Positions 1 to 8,151 of a stretch of DNA of 34,251 nt are shown one piece after another; the first letter of the stretch is position 1, and each line of letters starts with the position of its first letter. The position numbers and the translations under genes are program-made. The DNA is from a bacterium (GTDB lineage: Bacteria > Krumholzibacteriota > Krumholzibacteriia > LZORAL124-64-63), in the NCBI GenBank assembly GCA_018829565.1, contig JAHJTW010000077.1, forward strand, positions 1-34,251, given 5' to 3'. The notes below the pieces were generated by a model. That model had not been told where the DNA came from. It did not search any database and saw only the letters and a program-made list of their open reading frames with translations.

Positions 1-6
1 CAGTTG

Positions 7-480
7 ATGGAGTACTTCAACCACCTTCCGGCGCCCCTGGCCGTGTTCTGCATCGCCATGCTGCCCGTCTTCGAGCTGCGCGGCGCCATACCCGCCGGCT
101 ACGCCATGGGCATGACCCAGCCCTGGCTGATCTACCTGCTGGCGGTCGCCGGGAACTTCGTGCCGGTGATCCCGATCCTGACCCTGCTGGGCCCGGTCGA
201 GCGACGGTTGCGCAGGTTCCGGGTCTGGGACCGGTTCTTCACCTGGCTGTTCCGGAGGACGGTCAGCCGCAGCGACGTCATCAAGAGGTACGAAAGCCTG
301 GGACTGATCCTCTTCGTCGCCATCCCCCTGCCCATGACCGGAGCCTGGACCGGAGCCATCGCCGCCTATCTCTTCAAACTTCCCTTGCGGATGGCGATAC
401 CTTGTATCATTTTGGGCATCCTGATCGCCGGGATCGTGGTCACGCTGGTCTCGCAGGGCGTCATTTCCCTGTGGCGGTGA
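7..480 (+). CDS. Small multidrug export / COG2426-type integral membrane protein
   Basis: ORF with several hydrophobic helices and family-like motifs 'MLPVFELRGAIPAGYAMG' and 'PLPMTGAWTGAIAAYLF'; ATG at 7 preferred over the TTG at 4. Confidence 0.8.
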   Translation: MEYFNHLPAPLAVFCIAMLPVFELRGAIPAGYAMGMTQPWLIYLLAVAGNFVPVIPILTLLGPVERRLRRFRVWDRFFTWLFRRTVSRSDVIKRYESLGLILFVAIPLPMTGAWTGAIAAYLFKLPLRMAIPCIILGILIAGIVVTLVSQGVISLWR

Positions 481-508
481 AGGCCTTCCGGCGAATCTTC
501 TTCTCGGT

Positions 509-586
509 CGGGGCGTAGCGCAGCCCGGTTAGCGCGCCTGCTTCGGGAGCAGGAGGTCGAGAGTTCAAATCTCTCCGCCCCGACCA
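509..586 (+). tRNA. tRNA-Pro (anticodon CGG), CCA encoded
   Basis: Acceptor stem cggggcg/cgccccg, anticodon arm cctgc-ttcggga-gcagg, T-loop gttcaaat, 3' acca. Confidence 0.93.
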
Positions 587-603
587 CTTTTTCTGCGGAT
601 GAC

Positions 604-624
604 GCCCCGTGACCGGGGCTTTTT
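604..624 (+). terminator. Rho-independent terminator after tRNA-Pro
   Basis: gccccgtgaccggggc hairpin followed by ttttt. Confidence 0.75.
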
Positions 625-734
625 CATGCCCTCCGGTCCCGGTATTCCCGTCCGCCACAACCAGGACTTCCCAGCCATCAGACCGGCGGTTATGCTGCCC
701 CGGACGGCCCCCGACAAGCAACCCCGGAGGAACC

Positions 735-1262
735 ATGACCTGCCAGCAGATCGTTCGCGCCGCCATCCGCGCCATCCCCGACTTCCCCAAGCCGGGCATC
801 CTGTTCCGCGACATCACCCCGGTCATGGAGGATCCCGCCGCCTTCGCGGCCGCCGTCGCCGGCCTCGAGGAACTCCTCGAAGGGATCGAGTGGAACGCCA
901 TGGGGGCCATCGAGTCTCGGGGCTTCGTCTTCGGCGCTCCGATCGCCCTGCGGGCGGGCAGGCCCCTGGTCCTGCTGCGCAAGCAGGGCAAGCTGCCCGG
1001 GCGGACCCTGGCGGCCGCCTACGCCCTGGAATACGGCGAGGCCGTGCTGGAGATGCACCTGGACAGCCTGGAGCCCGGAGACAGGGTCGTCCTCATCGAC
1101 GACCTGCTGGCCACCGGAGGAACCGCTGCGGCGGCGGCGGCGCTGGTGAAACAAGCCGGTGCGGAGGTCGCGGCCTTCGTGTTCCTGGTCGAACTCGACG
1201 ACCTGCAGGGAAGGGGGAAGCTGGCCGCGCTGGGCCCGGTTTTTTCCCTTGTGAACTACTGA
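735..1262 (+). CDS. apt: Adenine phosphoribosyltransferase
   Basis: MTCQQIVRAAIRAIPDFPKPGILFRDITPVM; PRPP motif VVLIDDLLATGGTA; ggagg RBS at 726-730. Confidence 0.95.
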   Translation: MTCQQIVRAAIRAIPDFPKPGILFRDITPVMEDPAAFAAAVAGLEELLEGIEWNAMGAIESRGFVFGAPIALRAGRPLVLLRKQGKLPGRTLAAAYALEYGEAVLEMHLDSLEPGDRVVLIDDLLATGGTAAAAAALVKQAGAEVAAFVFLVELDDLQGRGKLAALGPVFSLVNY

Positions 1263-1277
1263 CAGCCCGTCTATTTT
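1249..1277 (+). promoter_or_regulatory. Predicted sigma70-type promoter of tRNA-Arg(CCT)
   Basis: TTGTGA - 17 nt - TATTTT, about 20 nt before the tRNA; overlaps the apt 3' end. Confidence 0.45.
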
Positions 1278-1297
1278 GGGCAACCGCACCACTGGGT

Positions 1298-1374
1298 GCC
1301 CCCGTAGCTCAGCCGGATAGAGCACCAGATTCCTAATCTGGGGGCCGTGGGTTCGAATCCCGCCGGGGGTACCA
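1298..1374 (+). tRNA. tRNA-Arg (anticodon CCT), CCA encoded
   Basis: gcccccg/cgggggt acceptor, anticodon arm ccaga-ttcctaa-tctgg, T-arm ggttcgaatcc. Confidence 0.93.
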
Positions 1375-1419
1375 TCCCCAACCGAAGCGTTTCCCACCCA
1401 GCCTCGATGCGAAGCCCTA

Positions 1420-3114
1420 TCAGGGCGCGAGCACCTCGCTCTGCACGCTGGCGGCGTTCGCCCAGTCCGGCCGGTCGGGCAGGAGCTCGCCTTCATCCTT
1501 CTTCCAGAACCAAAGGTCGAAGTGCTCGGTCCGGTCCGCCTTGTCGTGATGGGCCAGGAACTCCTGCCTGAACTCGGGCGTGAAGATGGGCTCGTGCGGC
1601 GGGTACCAGTTCACCTTCTCGAAGGGCGTCTGCTCCCGGGGCACCAGCCAGACATCCACCACGCCCTGGCCCAGGGCCTCCTGGGTGGCGGGGGGCAGGG
1701 GGCGCCCGGCGAGACAGCAGTCCATGACCGAGATGGGGTCGATCAGGACGGGGTGGTCGGCGAAGACCAGCAGGGGCCGGATCCAGGTCCAGCGGAAGCT
1801 GGCGTTCTCTCCTCCGCAGGCCATGCCGATGTTCATTTCCGGATACTTGGCCATGATGCCGCGCACTTCAGCGGCCAGATCGGGCGCCTGATCCTGCTGC
1901 CAGGCCACCAGCATGGTCGCCCGGTATTCGCTGACCAGTCCCGCGATGGCGATGGTCAGGGCCGCCCCGGCCATCAGCCCACGGGCAGGGACGCGCCGGG
2001 AAGAGGGGAGGGCGCGATCGGCCGGACGGGCCGAAATCCAGACCAGGGCAGGCACGAAGGCCATGATGGGGACCAGGGGCAGCAGGTGGACCGGACCGGC
2101 GCCCGGCTTGGCCGCCAGCACGAGCACAGGCCCGAGGGACAGGAACACCGAGAGGAGCAGGCCTCCCTGTCCCCGCCAGATCCCCCGCCTGAAGCCCGTC
2201 CGGGCAGCCAATCCCAGGAGGGGGAGCAGAAGCAGGAAGGTGAACCGCAGGTTGAGCCCCAGATCCTGCACCGTCAGGCCGTGCAGGGTGGCGTTCTGCA
2301 GCCAGACCAGGTAGTTCAGGAAGGAGATCCGGGGATGCAGAAGGAACGGCGCAGCCACGACGAACATGGAACCGGTCAGGATCCAGAACAGGCTCCTGGG
2401 TCCCCAGCGCCGGTAGGCGAGGTAAAGGATGGGCAGGAAGTACAGCCCTCCATGGACCTTGAGATTGACCGCGAAGCCCAGGACGGCCGCCAGACCCGCC
2501 ACCCCGAAGCGGGGCCCGGCCCGGCTCACGATGAAGATCCCGAACGCGGCGGCGAACACGAGCAGGGAATCCGGGCGCACCAGGTAGATCCCGAAACCGT
2601 GGGACCAGAACAGGAGGATGGCGCACCCCGTCACCGCCCAGGGCATGGGGTCGTTCCGCCTTCGGCTCGCCGCCGCGAAGAGGAGGAGGATGCTGGCGAC
2701 TCCGGCCAGGAACGAGGCCGCCTTGGCGGAGGTCAGGGTGGGGCCGAGGACCTTCAGGAAAAGCCCGTTGGTCAGGAAGACGGAGGGGCCATAGAGGACG
2801 CTGTACTGCTGGGCCCCGTCGATGGGGTGGTAGAGTTCCTGTCCCTGCTCGAGCAGCCAGGAATTGCTCGTGACCAGCGGTTCCACCTCGCCGGCGAAAC
2901 CCTCGAGGGTCAGATACCACACGCCGATTCCCAGGAAGACAGCGGCGAGCAGGCAGCCGCCGACCGTCACCAGCAGCCGGTGCCGGGAAGACCAGCCCGG
3001 CAGCAAGGCAGGGCGCAACCAACCGAGGAGGGCCACAAGCCCCCCCAGCAGGAAAAACGCAACCAGCACCTGACGCGAGAGCAGGATGCCTAGGTCAAGG
3101 ATTGTGCGAATCAT
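1420..3114 (-). CDS. Multi-pass membrane glycosyltransferase (GT39/PMT-like)
   Basis: About 560 aa, many TM segments, luminal loop 'EPLVTSNSWLLEQGQELYHPIDG' typical of the GT39/87 class; start at MIRTILDLG. Confidence 0.7.
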   Translation of the reverse strand: MIRTILDLGILLSRQVLVAFFLLGGLVALLGWLRPALLPGWSSRHRLLVTVGGCLLAAVFLGIGVWYLTLEGFAGEVEPLVTSNSWLLEQGQELYHPIDGAQQYSVLYGPSVFLTNGLFLKVLGPTLTSAKAASFLAGVASILLLFAAASRRRNDPMPWAVTGCAILLFWSHGFGIYLVRPDSLLVFAAAFGIFIVSRAGPRFGVAGLAAVLGFAVNLKVHGGLYFLPILYLAYRRWGPRSLFWILTGSMFVVAAPFLLHPRISFLNYLVWLQNATLHGLTVQDLGLNLRFTFLLLLPLLGLAARTGFRRGIWRGQGGLLLSVFLSLGPVLVLAAKPGAGPVHLLPLVPIMAFVPALVWISARPADRALPSSRRVPARGLMAGAALTIAIAGLVSEYRATMLVAWQQDQAPDLAAEVRGIMAKYPEMNIGMACGGENASFRWTWIRPLLVFADHPVLIDPISVMDCCLAGRPLPPATQEALGQGVVDVWLVPREQTPFEKVNWYPPHEPIFTPEFRQEFLAHHDKADRTEHFDLWFWKKDEGELLPDRPDWANAASVQSEVLAP

Positions 3115-3203
3115 TACCAACGAGCCGGTTGTCGACACCTCGCCGGGTGTGGTCGATATGGGGGGTGCAGGGAGGCGAGAGCCCCACACCCGATATCGGT
3201 CTG

Positions 3204-3232
3204 ATTGTCCCATTTTTCCGGAGAAAACTCAA
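3204..3232 (-). promoter_or_regulatory. Predicted promoter of the GT39-like gene
   Basis: Minus strand TTGAGT - 17 nt - GACAAT with extended -10 TGg. Confidence 0.4.
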
Positions 3233-3282
3233 CAGGTTTGATCAAAAGGCAAAAAAAAGTCAAGAAATTGGGAAATAATCGC

Positions 3283-3684
3283 TTATATCACATGCTTGAG
3301 AAACGAGATGAATCCCAGCTCACGCATCCTGGCCAGGAAGAGGCAGATGCGGTGGTAGACATGTTCGGCATCCTCGGGAAAGTGGTCTTCCCACCCCTCA
3401 GCCATGCTTCTGATGGCGGTTTCGCCATCGATCCGGCTCCAGATGAGGGATCCCCGGGGATCGAGCGGTACCCTGACGAACTTCTTGTCCTCCGGCAGCA
3501 AAGGCTGCAGGATTCTTCCCCAGACCGGGCCCGAGTACCGTGGTTGGAGCAGGATGATCCTGTCGGGGCTGCTGTCGGGGGCCGTGGCCACCAGGACCTG
3601 CGGCACCAGGTCCAGCATGTCGACCCCTTCCCATTCCCCCTTCAGTTTCCTCATCAAGTTGCCGATCAAGTTTCGGGATGGCAT
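3283..3684 (-). CDS. PqqD-family small protein
   Basis: C-terminal part 'VPLDPRGSLIWSRIDGETAIRSMAEGWEDHFPEDAEHVYHRICLFLARMRELGFISF' matches the PqqD fold pattern (GSxIWxxIDG...FxxxLxxxGFI). Confidence 0.7.
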   Translation of the reverse strand: MPSRNLIGNLMRKLKGEWEGVDMLDLVPQVLVATAPDSSPDRIILLQPRYSGPVWGRILQPLLPEDKKFVRVPLDPRGSLIWSRIDGETAIRSMAEGWEDHFPEDAEHVYHRICLFLARMRELGFISFLKHVI

Positions 3685-3778
3685 TTCGGGAGACCTTTCC
3701 TGAGGACTGGTGGACCGAAAAGATTGGCGAATCCCCCCTCATGTGGTTTACTGGATCCAGCAAGGGGAGGAGGACACG

Positions 3779-4138
3779 ATGGACAATTCCGTGACGGTCC
3801 GGGATCGCTGGCTCGGCGCCATCTGCTATCTTTCCGTCTTCGTCTTGGTGCCCTGCCTGGCCACCGAGAAATCGGCGTTCCTGGCCCGCCATTGCCGCCA
3901 GGGCTTCGCGCTGCTCTGCGTCGAGATCCTGGCTTTCCTGGTGATCCTCATCATCGACGCCACCATCGGGCTGATCCCGCTCCTGGGATTCCTGGTGGTC
4001 ATCCTGCTGCGCCTGGTGCTCTTCGTCCTGTTCCTGTCCCTGTCGGCCCTGGGCTTCGCCAAGGCCCTGTTCGGCGAGGAGTGGCGGATTCCCTACCTGG
4101 ACGAGCTGGCCGAGCGCATTCCCATCGAACAATCCTGA
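3779..4138 (+). CDS. DUF4870/Tic20-like small membrane protein
   Basis: RWLGAICYLSVFVLVPCLATEKSAFLARHCRQGFALLCVEI; ggggaggagg RBS just upstream. Confidence 0.65.
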   Translation: MDNSVTVRDRWLGAICYLSVFVLVPCLATEKSAFLARHCRQGFALLCVEILAFLVILIIDATIGLIPLLGFLVVILLRLVLFVLFLSLSALGFAKALFGEEWRIPYLDELAERIPIEQS

Positions 4139-4226
4139 GCCAACTCCATGAACGCCAGTATCTTGTATCCCGTCACTTACAGAATTGCGTATAATGTATA
4201 TTATGTTAACTAACCGAAAAACGCCC

Positions 4227-5276
4227 TCATGAAACCCCGTCCTCCCGGCACAGCCGCAGGATCGCCTGCTCGAAGACGGCCCCTTCCCTGAGCGGGCTGT
4301 TCTTCATCTGGCGGTCGCATTCGAGGGCTTCGATCTGCCCCCGAGCCATGCCCCGCACGCCCATGTTGTCGATCATGCTGCTCAGGTAGCGGAACGACCA
4401 GGGACTCTGCCCCGTCAAGGCGCCGATCTCCTGGTCGGCCATGCCCTCGGACTTGGCGTGCTGCAGCAGGTATCCCCGGCGGATCCGGTTCAGGACCAGC
4501 GGGGCGATCTCGTACGGCGACCGGCCCCATTCGGCCAGCCGGTACCAGGTCTTCAGGACGTCCCCGGCGCGGCCGGGTTGCAGGAACTCGGTGATCTCGT
4601 ATCCCTTGAGCTCGGCCTGATCCATGATCACGGCGTTGAGCTCGGCCACGGTCAGGGCCTCGCCGCGGTCCTCGAACAGCAGCGCCAGCTTGTCCAGCTC
4701 GTTCTTGATGCTGAGCAGGTCGTCGCCCAGCAGGTCGCCCAGCAACTGGGCCTGATCGCGGTCCAGCGGCAACCCGAGCCTGCCGGCGGCCTTGAGGATC
4801 CACTGGATCAGGCTTTCCCCGGTCGGAGCTGTAAATTCAAAAAAATAACCGGCTTCCAGACAAATCTTGACCCATTTCTTCCGGCGGTCGGCCTTGGGCG
4901 TGGTCAAGATAAGGATGGTCTCGGGCACCGGATTCCCGAGATACTTCTCCAGATGATCGGCGTTCTCCTGGCGGTCCAGGACTCCCCCGGCGTGCTTGAC
5001 GTAGACCACCTGGCGTCCGCCAAGCATGGGCAGGCTCAGGGCCTGCTGAAGGATTCGGGAAAACGGGACCTGCTCACCGTCGAAAACATGGTCGTTGAAC
5101 GCCCCGGCGGGCCCGAGGGCGTCCTTGCGGATCTTGGCGACCACGCCTTCGATCCGGAGGGAGTCCTCCCCCGCCAGGACGTAGACGGGACGGAACTTCC
5201 CCGTCTTGAGGTCCTGGGCGACGATGTCGTCGAGACCCGGAGCCGTTCCGGATTTGCCTTTGCCGGGCTGAACCAT
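4227..5276 (-). CDS. holA: DNA polymerase III subunit delta
   Basis: FRPVYVLAGEDSLRIEGVVAKIRK and KNELDKLALLFEDRGEALTVAELNAVI, the HolA pattern; 349 aa. Confidence 0.9.
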   Translation of the reverse strand: MVQPGKGKSGTAPGLDDIVAQDLKTGKFRPVYVLAGEDSLRIEGVVAKIRKDALGPAGAFNDHVFDGEQVPFSRILQQALSLPMLGGRQVVYVKHAGGVLDRQENADHLEKYLGNPVPETILILTTPKADRRKKWVKICLEAGYFFEFTAPTGESLIQWILKAAGRLGLPLDRDQAQLLGDLLGDDLLSIKNELDKLALLFEDRGEALTVAELNAVIMDQAELKGYEITEFLQPGRAGDVLKTWYRLAEWGRSPYEIAPLVLNRIRRGYLLQHAKSEGMADQEIGALTGQSPWSFRYLSSMIDNMGVRGMARGQIEALECDRQMKNSPLREGAVFEQAILRLCREDGVS

Positions 5277-5278
5277 GG

Positions 5279-5803
5279 TTACCAGTCCTCCACGACCTGG
5301 GCCAGGATGTCCCTGACGATCTGGTCGATGGCCTCGACCTTGGCCGTCTCCTCGCTCGTCCCCTGGGGATCGTCGAGCACGTAGTTGCCCACCCCGGTGA
5401 ACTGCTTCTCGCTGAACTTCTCGTCCCCGGTGGCCTTGACGACGAAGCTGAGAACCACCGCGATCTGGACCTGGTATTCGGTCACGGTGAGGTCCCCGCG
5501 GGCGAAGGCCTCCTTGAGATCGTACTGGACCACGCGGCCGGATATGATGCTGTCCGCGGCCTCTTCGCCCACCACCTTCAGGGTGTTGTCGGCCTGGATG
5601 GCGGCGATGATCAGGTCGGTCAATTCGGTGCCGATGCTGGGTTCAGGAGTCTGGTTCTCCAGGTATTCCACCGCGACCCGCTTGAGCGACTCGTCGACCC
5701 GGCCGCTGCTGGCGGAATAAACCCCGCAGCCGGTCGCTCCTAACCAGGCGAAAAGGATCGGCCCCAGCAAAAGGGCGGTCCCAAGGCAGCGGCGGGCGGT
5801 CAT
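5279..5803 (-). CDS. LptE-like LPS assembly lipoprotein
   Basis: Signal peptide with lipobox LGATGC, then GVYSASSG...LKRVAVEYLENQTPEPSIGTELTDLI. Confidence 0.8.
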   Translation of the reverse strand: MTARRCLGTALLLGPILFAWLGATGCGVYSASSGRVDESLKRVAVEYLENQTPEPSIGTELTDLIIAAIQADNTLKVVGEEAADSIISGRVVQYDLKEAFARGDLTVTEYQVQIAVVLSFVVKATGDEKFSEKQFTGVGNYVLDDPQGTSEETAKVEAIDQIVRDILAQVVEDW

Positions 5804-5810
5804 AGGCTCT

Positions 5811-7208
5811 CTACTCCTTGATCTTGTACTGGCGCATCCTGTACCTGAACTTGTCCCGGTTCAACCGCAACAACCGCGCGGCCCGGCTCTGGTTCCCCTC
5901 GGCGTCCGCGTAGGCCTTGCGGACCAGGGCCTCCTCGAGTTCCCCCACGATCCCCTCGAGGTCGATTCCGGCCCTGGGCAGGGGGCGGCCGAGGGCGGCG
6001 TCGATCCGGTCGGCGAGCCCCTGTTCGGTGGCCGCGTCCGGCGCCACCAGGACGTGATCCTTCAGGAGCACCGGTCCGTCCTCGAGCAGGACGGCCCGTT
6101 CGATGAGGTTCTTGAGTTCCCTGATGTTCCCGGGCCAGTGGTGGGCGAGGAGCGCTTCCTTCGCCTCGGGGTGGATCTCGCGGAACCGCTTGCCGAACCG
6201 CTCGTTGAACAGGCCCACGAAGTACTCGGCGAGGGGCAGGATGTCCTCGGGCCGCGAGCGCAGCGGCGGCAGGTTCAGCTGGACGACCTTCAGGCGGTAG
6301 AAGAGATCCTCCCGGAACAGGCCCTGCTTCACGTATTCGGCGAGGTTGCGGTTGGTGGCCGCGATGATGCGGACGTCCACCTGGATGTCCCTGGTGCCTC
6401 CGACCCGCCGGAAGATCGTCTTCTCCAGGACGCGCAGGAGCTTCACCTGGACCTGCAGCGGCATTTCGCCGATCTCGTCGAGAAAGACGGTCCCCTTGTC
6501 CCCCAGTTCCAGCAGTCCGTTCTTCTGGACCACCGCGTCGGTGAAGGCCCCCTTCTCGTGTCCGAACAGCTCGCTCTCCAGGAGAGTCTCCGACAGGGAG
6601 GCGCAGTTGATCTCGAGGAAGGGGCCGTCCGCCCGGGAGGAGGACCGGTGGATGAGGTTGGCGATCACGTCCTTGCCGACCCCCGACTCCCCCAGGATGA
6701 GCACCGTGCTGGTGTGGCCCCGGGTGATCCGGGCGATGGTGTCGTAGATGTCGCGCAGGACCGGAGAACGGCTGGGCACCACGTTGTCCGATCCGGCCAA
6801 GATCCCGGCGGCGCGCTCCTCCTTTGCCCTTTCACGGCGCAGGGCCGATTCGGCCAGGGCCTTCCTCGTCACCTTGAGCAGCCGGTCGAGCTGGATGGGC
6901 TTGTTGACGTAGTCGGCGGCGCTGAGCTTCATCGCCAGGACGGCGGTGTCCGTCTCCCGGTAGGCCGTGACGATGACCACCGGCAGCAGGGGATACTTCT
7001 CCTTGATGATCCCCAGGACCTGGACCCCGCTCATGTCCGGCAGCATCAGGTCCAGCAACACCAGGTCGGGCTGGATCTCCTCCAGGATCGCCAGGGCGTC
7101 CTTCCCGCTGGGCGCGGGCCGCACGTCGTAACCCGCCTCCGCGAAGGTCTTGTCCAGGAACTCCAGGATGAGGACATCATCGTCCACGACAAGGATGACC
7201 GGCCTCAT
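5811..7208 (-). CDS. Sigma54-dependent NtrC-family response regulator
   Basis: Receiver domain VDDDVLILEFL...LLDLMLPDMSG, Walker A GESGVGKD, GAFTDA motif, Fis-type HTH at C-terminus; start at MRPVILVVDDD. Confidence 0.95.
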   Translation of the reverse strand: MRPVILVVDDDVLILEFLDKTFAEAGYDVRPAPSGKDALAILEEIQPDLVLLDLMLPDMSGVQVLGIIKEKYPLLPVVIVTAYRETDTAVLAMKLSAADYVNKPIQLDRLLKVTRKALAESALRRERAKEERAAGILAGSDNVVPSRSPVLRDIYDTIARITRGHTSTVLILGESGVGKDVIANLIHRSSSRADGPFLEINCASLSETLLESELFGHEKGAFTDAVVQKNGLLELGDKGTVFLDEIGEMPLQVQVKLLRVLEKTIFRRVGGTRDIQVDVRIIAATNRNLAEYVKQGLFREDLFYRLKVVQLNLPPLRSRPEDILPLAEYFVGLFNERFGKRFREIHPEAKEALLAHHWPGNIRELKNLIERAVLLEDGPVLLKDHVLVAPDAATEQGLADRIDAALGRPLPRAGIDLEGIVGELEEALVRKAYADAEGNQSRAARLLRLNRDKFRYRMRQYKIKE

Positions 7209-7316
7209 GACACCTCGGGACAGGTAAACCGCAGGCGCGCCCGCGGCGATGATCACCAGGACAGGGATGCTGCATTATCGTGCGCCGGGGTGAGGCTGGC
7301 AAGGCGCGATTCGGCG

Positions 7317-7952
7317 TCAACGGGAACGGGCGCGCTCGGGCGGACCCGACAGCAGGGTGAACAGCACGATGGCCAGATCGAAGCCCAGGGAACGGCGCCG
7401 GACGTAGTCACCATCGAGGGCCAGGCGCCGCATGACCCCCGCCCTCCCTGCGGCGGGCTCATCCTCCAGCCTGGCCAGGTTCAGCAGGCCCACCGGCCCC
7501 TTCCTGGCCCTCAGGAGCGGCGAGCATTGAAGGCGATTGCGGGTGCAGGTTTCCAGGTCGAGGGGAGCGAGACCCACCAGGGACAATCTGCCCCTCAGAA
7601 GGTCGGGCGCCATGGGCAGCAGGTCCAGACCGGACCATTCCAGGAACCGCCCCCAACCCGCCGGGACCTCCTGTCCGGAACCGGCCACAGCAGTCCGGAA
7701 GGTCCGCCAGGCCAGCGGACTTCCGGGCATGACCACCCGTCGGCGATCGAAACAGGTCCCGGGGATGGCTCCGATGCGCCGCTCCGGGCCCACCAGGGTC
7801 CGGGACACCAGAGGCGGCAGGCCGGTCCTGAGCCTGATCCAGAGAGCGATCGGGGGCCCCAGCACCAGGAGCAGGCCGACGCCCAGAAGTCCCGCCAGGA
7901 CGTCACCCAGGCGCTTGAGGGGCAGGTACAGGGTTGCGCATCGCGCCGTCAC
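7317..7952 (-). CDS. Divergent bacterial sugar transferase (polyprenyl-phosphate sugar-1-phosphate transferase family)
   Basis: KRLGDVLAGLLGVGLLLVLGPPIALWIRL, LLPMAPDLLRGRLSLVGLAPLD, DYVRRRSLGFDLAIVLFTLLS. Confidence 0.75.
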   Translation of the reverse strand: MTARCATLYLPLKRLGDVLAGLLGVGLLLVLGPPIALWIRLRTGLPPLVSRTLVGPERRIGAIPGTCFDRRRVVMPGSPLAWRTFRTAVAGSGQEVPAGWGRFLEWSGLDLLPMAPDLLRGRLSLVGLAPLDLETCTRNRLQCSPLLRARKGPVGLLNLARLEDEPAAGRAGVMRRLALDGDYVRRRSLGFDLAIVLFTLLSGPPERARSR

Positions 7953-7972
7953 GGAACTTCACCTCCGCTTTC

Positions 7973-8001
7973 ATTGTATCATGGATATTATATTATTTCA
8001 A
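7973..8001 (-). promoter_or_regulatory. Predicted promoter of the sugar transferase gene
   Basis: Minus strand TTGAAA - 17 nt - TACAAT with extended -10 TGa. Confidence 0.6.
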
Positions 8002-8151
8002 TTTTACAAACAAAATGATATCATTGTTCAGGTTACCCGGATTCGCCGTTGCCGTCCGGATCCGCCTGGGCCATTCTGGCAGGCGCCTCCGCGGAACCGT
8101 CCGGGAGGATTCGGAACCGGCCGGACCGGTATACGGCCACGGGAGATCAGC

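Noticed and set aside
6054-8018. 654 aa plus-strand ORF opposite the NtrC-type regulator
   Set aside because: Antisense GC-frame artefact with repetitive Gln/Asp/Gly-rich translation and no family motif.
8060-8100. Sigma54 promoter at TGGCAGGCGCCTCCGC
   Set aside because: GG to GC spacing is 11 rather than 10 and the 3' element lacks TTGC.
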